Assembly (NCBI GenBank): GCA_020047725.1
Contig: JAIFNM010000073.1
Coordinates: forward strand, 1-7,987
Length of the DNA: 7,987 bases
Direction of reading: 5' to 3'
Origin: Betaproteobacteria bacterium
GTDB taxonomy: Bacteria; Pseudomonadota; Gammaproteobacteria; Burkholderiales; Rhodocyclaceae
Part shown: in pieces, positions 6,833 to 7,987 of the stretch
Position numbering within the stretch: the stretch's first letter is position 1
Layout of the letters: each line of letters begins with the position of its first letter
Program-made: the position numbers and the translations under genes
Notes under the pieces: model-generated
Databases searched by the model: none
The model's input: the letters and a program-made list of their open reading frames with translations, nothing else
Told to the model about the DNA's origin: nothing

Positions 6833-7471
6833 TCAAGCAAACAGCCAGGGCTGCTCAATGCGACGCTTGCTTTCAAACGAGCGAATTTCGTCCGCATGAA
6901 GCAGCGTCAGGCCAATATCGTCCCAACCATTGATCAGGCATTCCTTGCGGAAGGCATCCACCTCAAAGGGCAGACTGGTGCCATCAGGGCAAATCACCGC
7001 CTGTTTCTCAAGATCGATGGTCAGTTTGTATCCTGGCGCAGCCTCGACCTGTGCAAACAAAGCATCAAGTACCTTGCCAGGCAAAACGATTGGCAGAATG
7101 CCGTTCTTGAAGCAATTGTTGAAGAAAATGTCGGCGTAGCTTTCGGCCAGGATCACCGTGAACCCATAGTCAAGCAAGGCCCACGGCGCATGCTCGCGCG
7201 AACTGCCACAGCCAAAGTTCTTGCGCGTCAGCAGAATCTGCGCACCCTGATAGCGCGGCTGATTGAGAAGAAAGTCCGGATTGCGCGGACGATTAGTGCA
7301 GTCCTCACCGGGTTGACCCATATCCAGATAACGCCATTCATCAAAAAGGTTCGGACCGAAACCCGAACGCTTGATCGACTTCAAAAACTGTTTGGGAATG
7401 ATCGCGTCGGTATCGACGTTGTCTCGATCAAGCGGTGCAACCAGCCCTTCCAGGCGAATAAACTTGTCCAT
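6833..7471 (-). CDS. leuD: 3-isopropylmalate dehydratase small subunit
   Basis: LeuD is the small subunit of isopropylmalate isomerase (EC 4.2.1.33). With LeuC it converts 2-isopropylmalate to 3-isopropylmalate; LeuC carries the iron-sulfur cluster and LeuD contributes the swivel domain that binds substrate. The 212-residue length fits the proteobacterial form. Diagnostic stretches are LDRDNVDTDAIIPKQFLK (residues 14-31), NFGCGSSREHAPWAL (85-99) and ILAESYADIFFNNCFKNGI (107-125). The start is ATG at 7471 with AAGGGA directly upstream. It follows the lipoprotein gene by 21 bases and precedes leuB by 18 bases, in one apparent operon. The sequence is intact. Confidence 0.98.
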   Translation of the reverse strand: MDKFIRLEGLVAPLDRDNVDTDAIIPKQFLKSIKRSGFGPNLFDEWRYLDMGQPGEDCTNRPRNPDFLLNQPRYQGAQILLTRKNFGCGSSREHAPWALLDYGFTVILAESYADIFFNNCFKNGILPIVLPGKVLDALFAQVEAAPGYKLTIDLEKQAVICPDGTSLPFEVDAFRKECLINGWDDIGLTLLHADEIRSFESKRRIEQPWLFA

Positions 7472-7492
7472 GATTTCCCTTGTAAAACCGGC

Positions 7493-7624
7493 CTACTTGG
7501 TAGCTGCCTTTTCGATGGCCTGACCACCCTTTTCAATGTCCTTGCCTACACCTTGAATGGTGTTACAGGCAGACAAAGACATTGCAGAAACGATGACAAA
7601 AAGAATGAAAGCGAGTTTTTTCAC
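7493..7624 (-). CDS. Entericidin A/B-family small lipoprotein
   Basis: This 43-residue protein starts on GTG and begins MKKLAFILFVIVSAMSLSAC, a signal peptide with a clear lipobox (LSAC, lipidated Cys20). The mature part NTIQGVGKDIEKGGQAIEKA followed by ATK matches the entericidin pattern of an N-T-x-x-G-x-G-x-D motif and a short amphipathic helix. Entericidins are small membrane-anchored lipoproteins; in E. coli EcnA and EcnB form an antidote/bacteriolytic pair. No second copy is present here, so toxicity should not be assumed. A strong ribosome site, AGGAG, lies 7 bases upstream of the start and just after the leuC stop codon (TAGGAG). The gene sits inside the leu operon, 10 bases after leuC and 21 bases before leuD, and should be co-transcribed. 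Asn follows the lipidated Cys rather than Asp, which favours sorting to the outer membrane. Confidence 0.88.
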   Translation of the reverse strand: MKKLAFILFVIVSAMSLSACNTIQGVGKDIEKGGQAIEKAATK

Positions 7625-7634
7625 GGTTTGTCTC

Positions 7635-7987
7635 CTAAAGTAAATTACGAACATCGGCGAAATGCCCGGCTATCGCAGCCGCCGCAGCCATTTCGGGGCT
7701 GACCAGATGTGTCCGTCCTCCCGCACCCTGCCGACCTTCAAAATTGCGATTCGAGGTCGAAGCGCAGCGCTCGCCGGCTGACAGACGGTCGGCGTTCATC
7801 GCCAGACACATCGAACATCCTGCCTCGCGCCATTCGAAACCGGCCGCCAGAAATATCTTGTCCAGCCCTTCCTCTTCGGCCTGCTTCTTGACCAGGCCAG
7901 AACCCGGAACCGCCAGCGCAAGTTTGACAGTCGAGGCAACTTTCCGCCCCTTTAGCACGTTGGCTGCAGCGCGCAGATCTTCAATGC
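7635..7987 (-). CDS. leuC: 3-isopropylmalate dehydratase large subunit, C-terminal part (cut by window end)
   Basis: LeuC is the iron-sulfur subunit of isopropylmalate isomerase, partner of LeuD in leucine synthesis. Only the last 117 or so of about 466 residues are in the window, and the start lies beyond base 7987. The frame reads IEDLRAAANVLKGRKVAST, VPGSGLVKKQAEEEGLDKIF, then AAGFEWREAGCSMCLAMNAD, where the Cys-x-x-Cys pair supplies two of the three ligands of the [4Fe-4S] cluster. It continues with GERCASTSNRNFEGRQG, GGRTHLVSPEMAAAAA and ends AGHFADVRNLL. The stop codon TAG at 7637-7635 runs directly into the ribosome site of the following lipoprotein gene. The first gene(s) and promoter of the operon are outside the window. 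Confidence 0.97.
   Translation of the reverse strand, partial: IEDLRAAANVLKGRKVASTVKLALAVPGSGLVKKQAEEEGLDKIFLAAGFEWREAGCSMCLAMNADRLSAGERCASTSNRNFEGRQGAGGRTHLVSPEMAAAAAIAGHFADVRNLL

Noticed and set aside
7472..7492. Possible terminator between the lipoprotein gene and leuD
   Set aside because: Only a weak ACC/GGT-type pairing and a short T4 are present; no stable stem, so the operon is taken as continuous.
6896..7702. Plus-strand frame of 268 codons opposite leuD and the lipoprotein gene
   Set aside because: It runs antisense through leuD, the lipoprotein gene and the leuC end, and its translation shows no family resemblance.
1..7987. Mobile element, CRISPR array, defence or toxin-antitoxin system
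   Set aside because: No terminal repeats, direct-repeat arrays, transposase or defence domains were seen on either strand; the window is housekeeping genes packed head to tail.

Overview
The window looks like a chromosomal core region of a betaproteobacterium, most likely Rhodocyclales-like. That placement is a judgement from the gene order (leuC, small lipoprotein, leuD, leuB, asd, fimV, truA) and from how the proteins read; no search was run. Every gene I can support lies on the minus strand, so transcription runs from high to low coordinates. No mobile element, CRISPR array, tRNA, rRNA or phage gene was seen.

Layout in the direction of transcription. Positions 7987-7635 hold the 3' end of leuC, followed at 7624-7493 by a 43-residue entericidin-type lipoprotein gene too short to be obvious. 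Then come leuD (7471-6833), leuB (6814-5750) and asd (5708-4578). The gaps between these genes are 10 to 41 bases and there is no terminator until a GC hairpin with a T-run at about 4568-4528, so they look like one transcript. LeuC and LeuD form isopropylmalate isomerase and LeuB is the next leucine-pathway dehydrogenase. Asd makes aspartate semialdehyde for the lysine/diaminopimelate, threonine and methionine branches.

A short intergenic stretch (4433-4577) contains that terminator, a cluster of small inverted repeats and a possible promoter. It is followed by fimV (4432-1256), a 1058-residue inner-membrane, peptidoglycan-binding protein with a repeat-rich acidic cytoplasmic tail. A strong 11-bp hairpin (1235-1205) ends fimV.

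Downstream lie a CbiQ/EcfT-like membrane protein gene (1171-560, start uncertain) and truA (from 563, cut by the window start). The two overlap by four bases (GTGA), suggesting translational coupling.

Most of the window is ordinary housekeeping. I did not find a convincing new system. The points most worth checking are the CbiQ-like protein without visible transporter partners, the two repeat families inside FimV, the lipoprotein inside the leucine operon, and the dyad cluster upstream of fimV.
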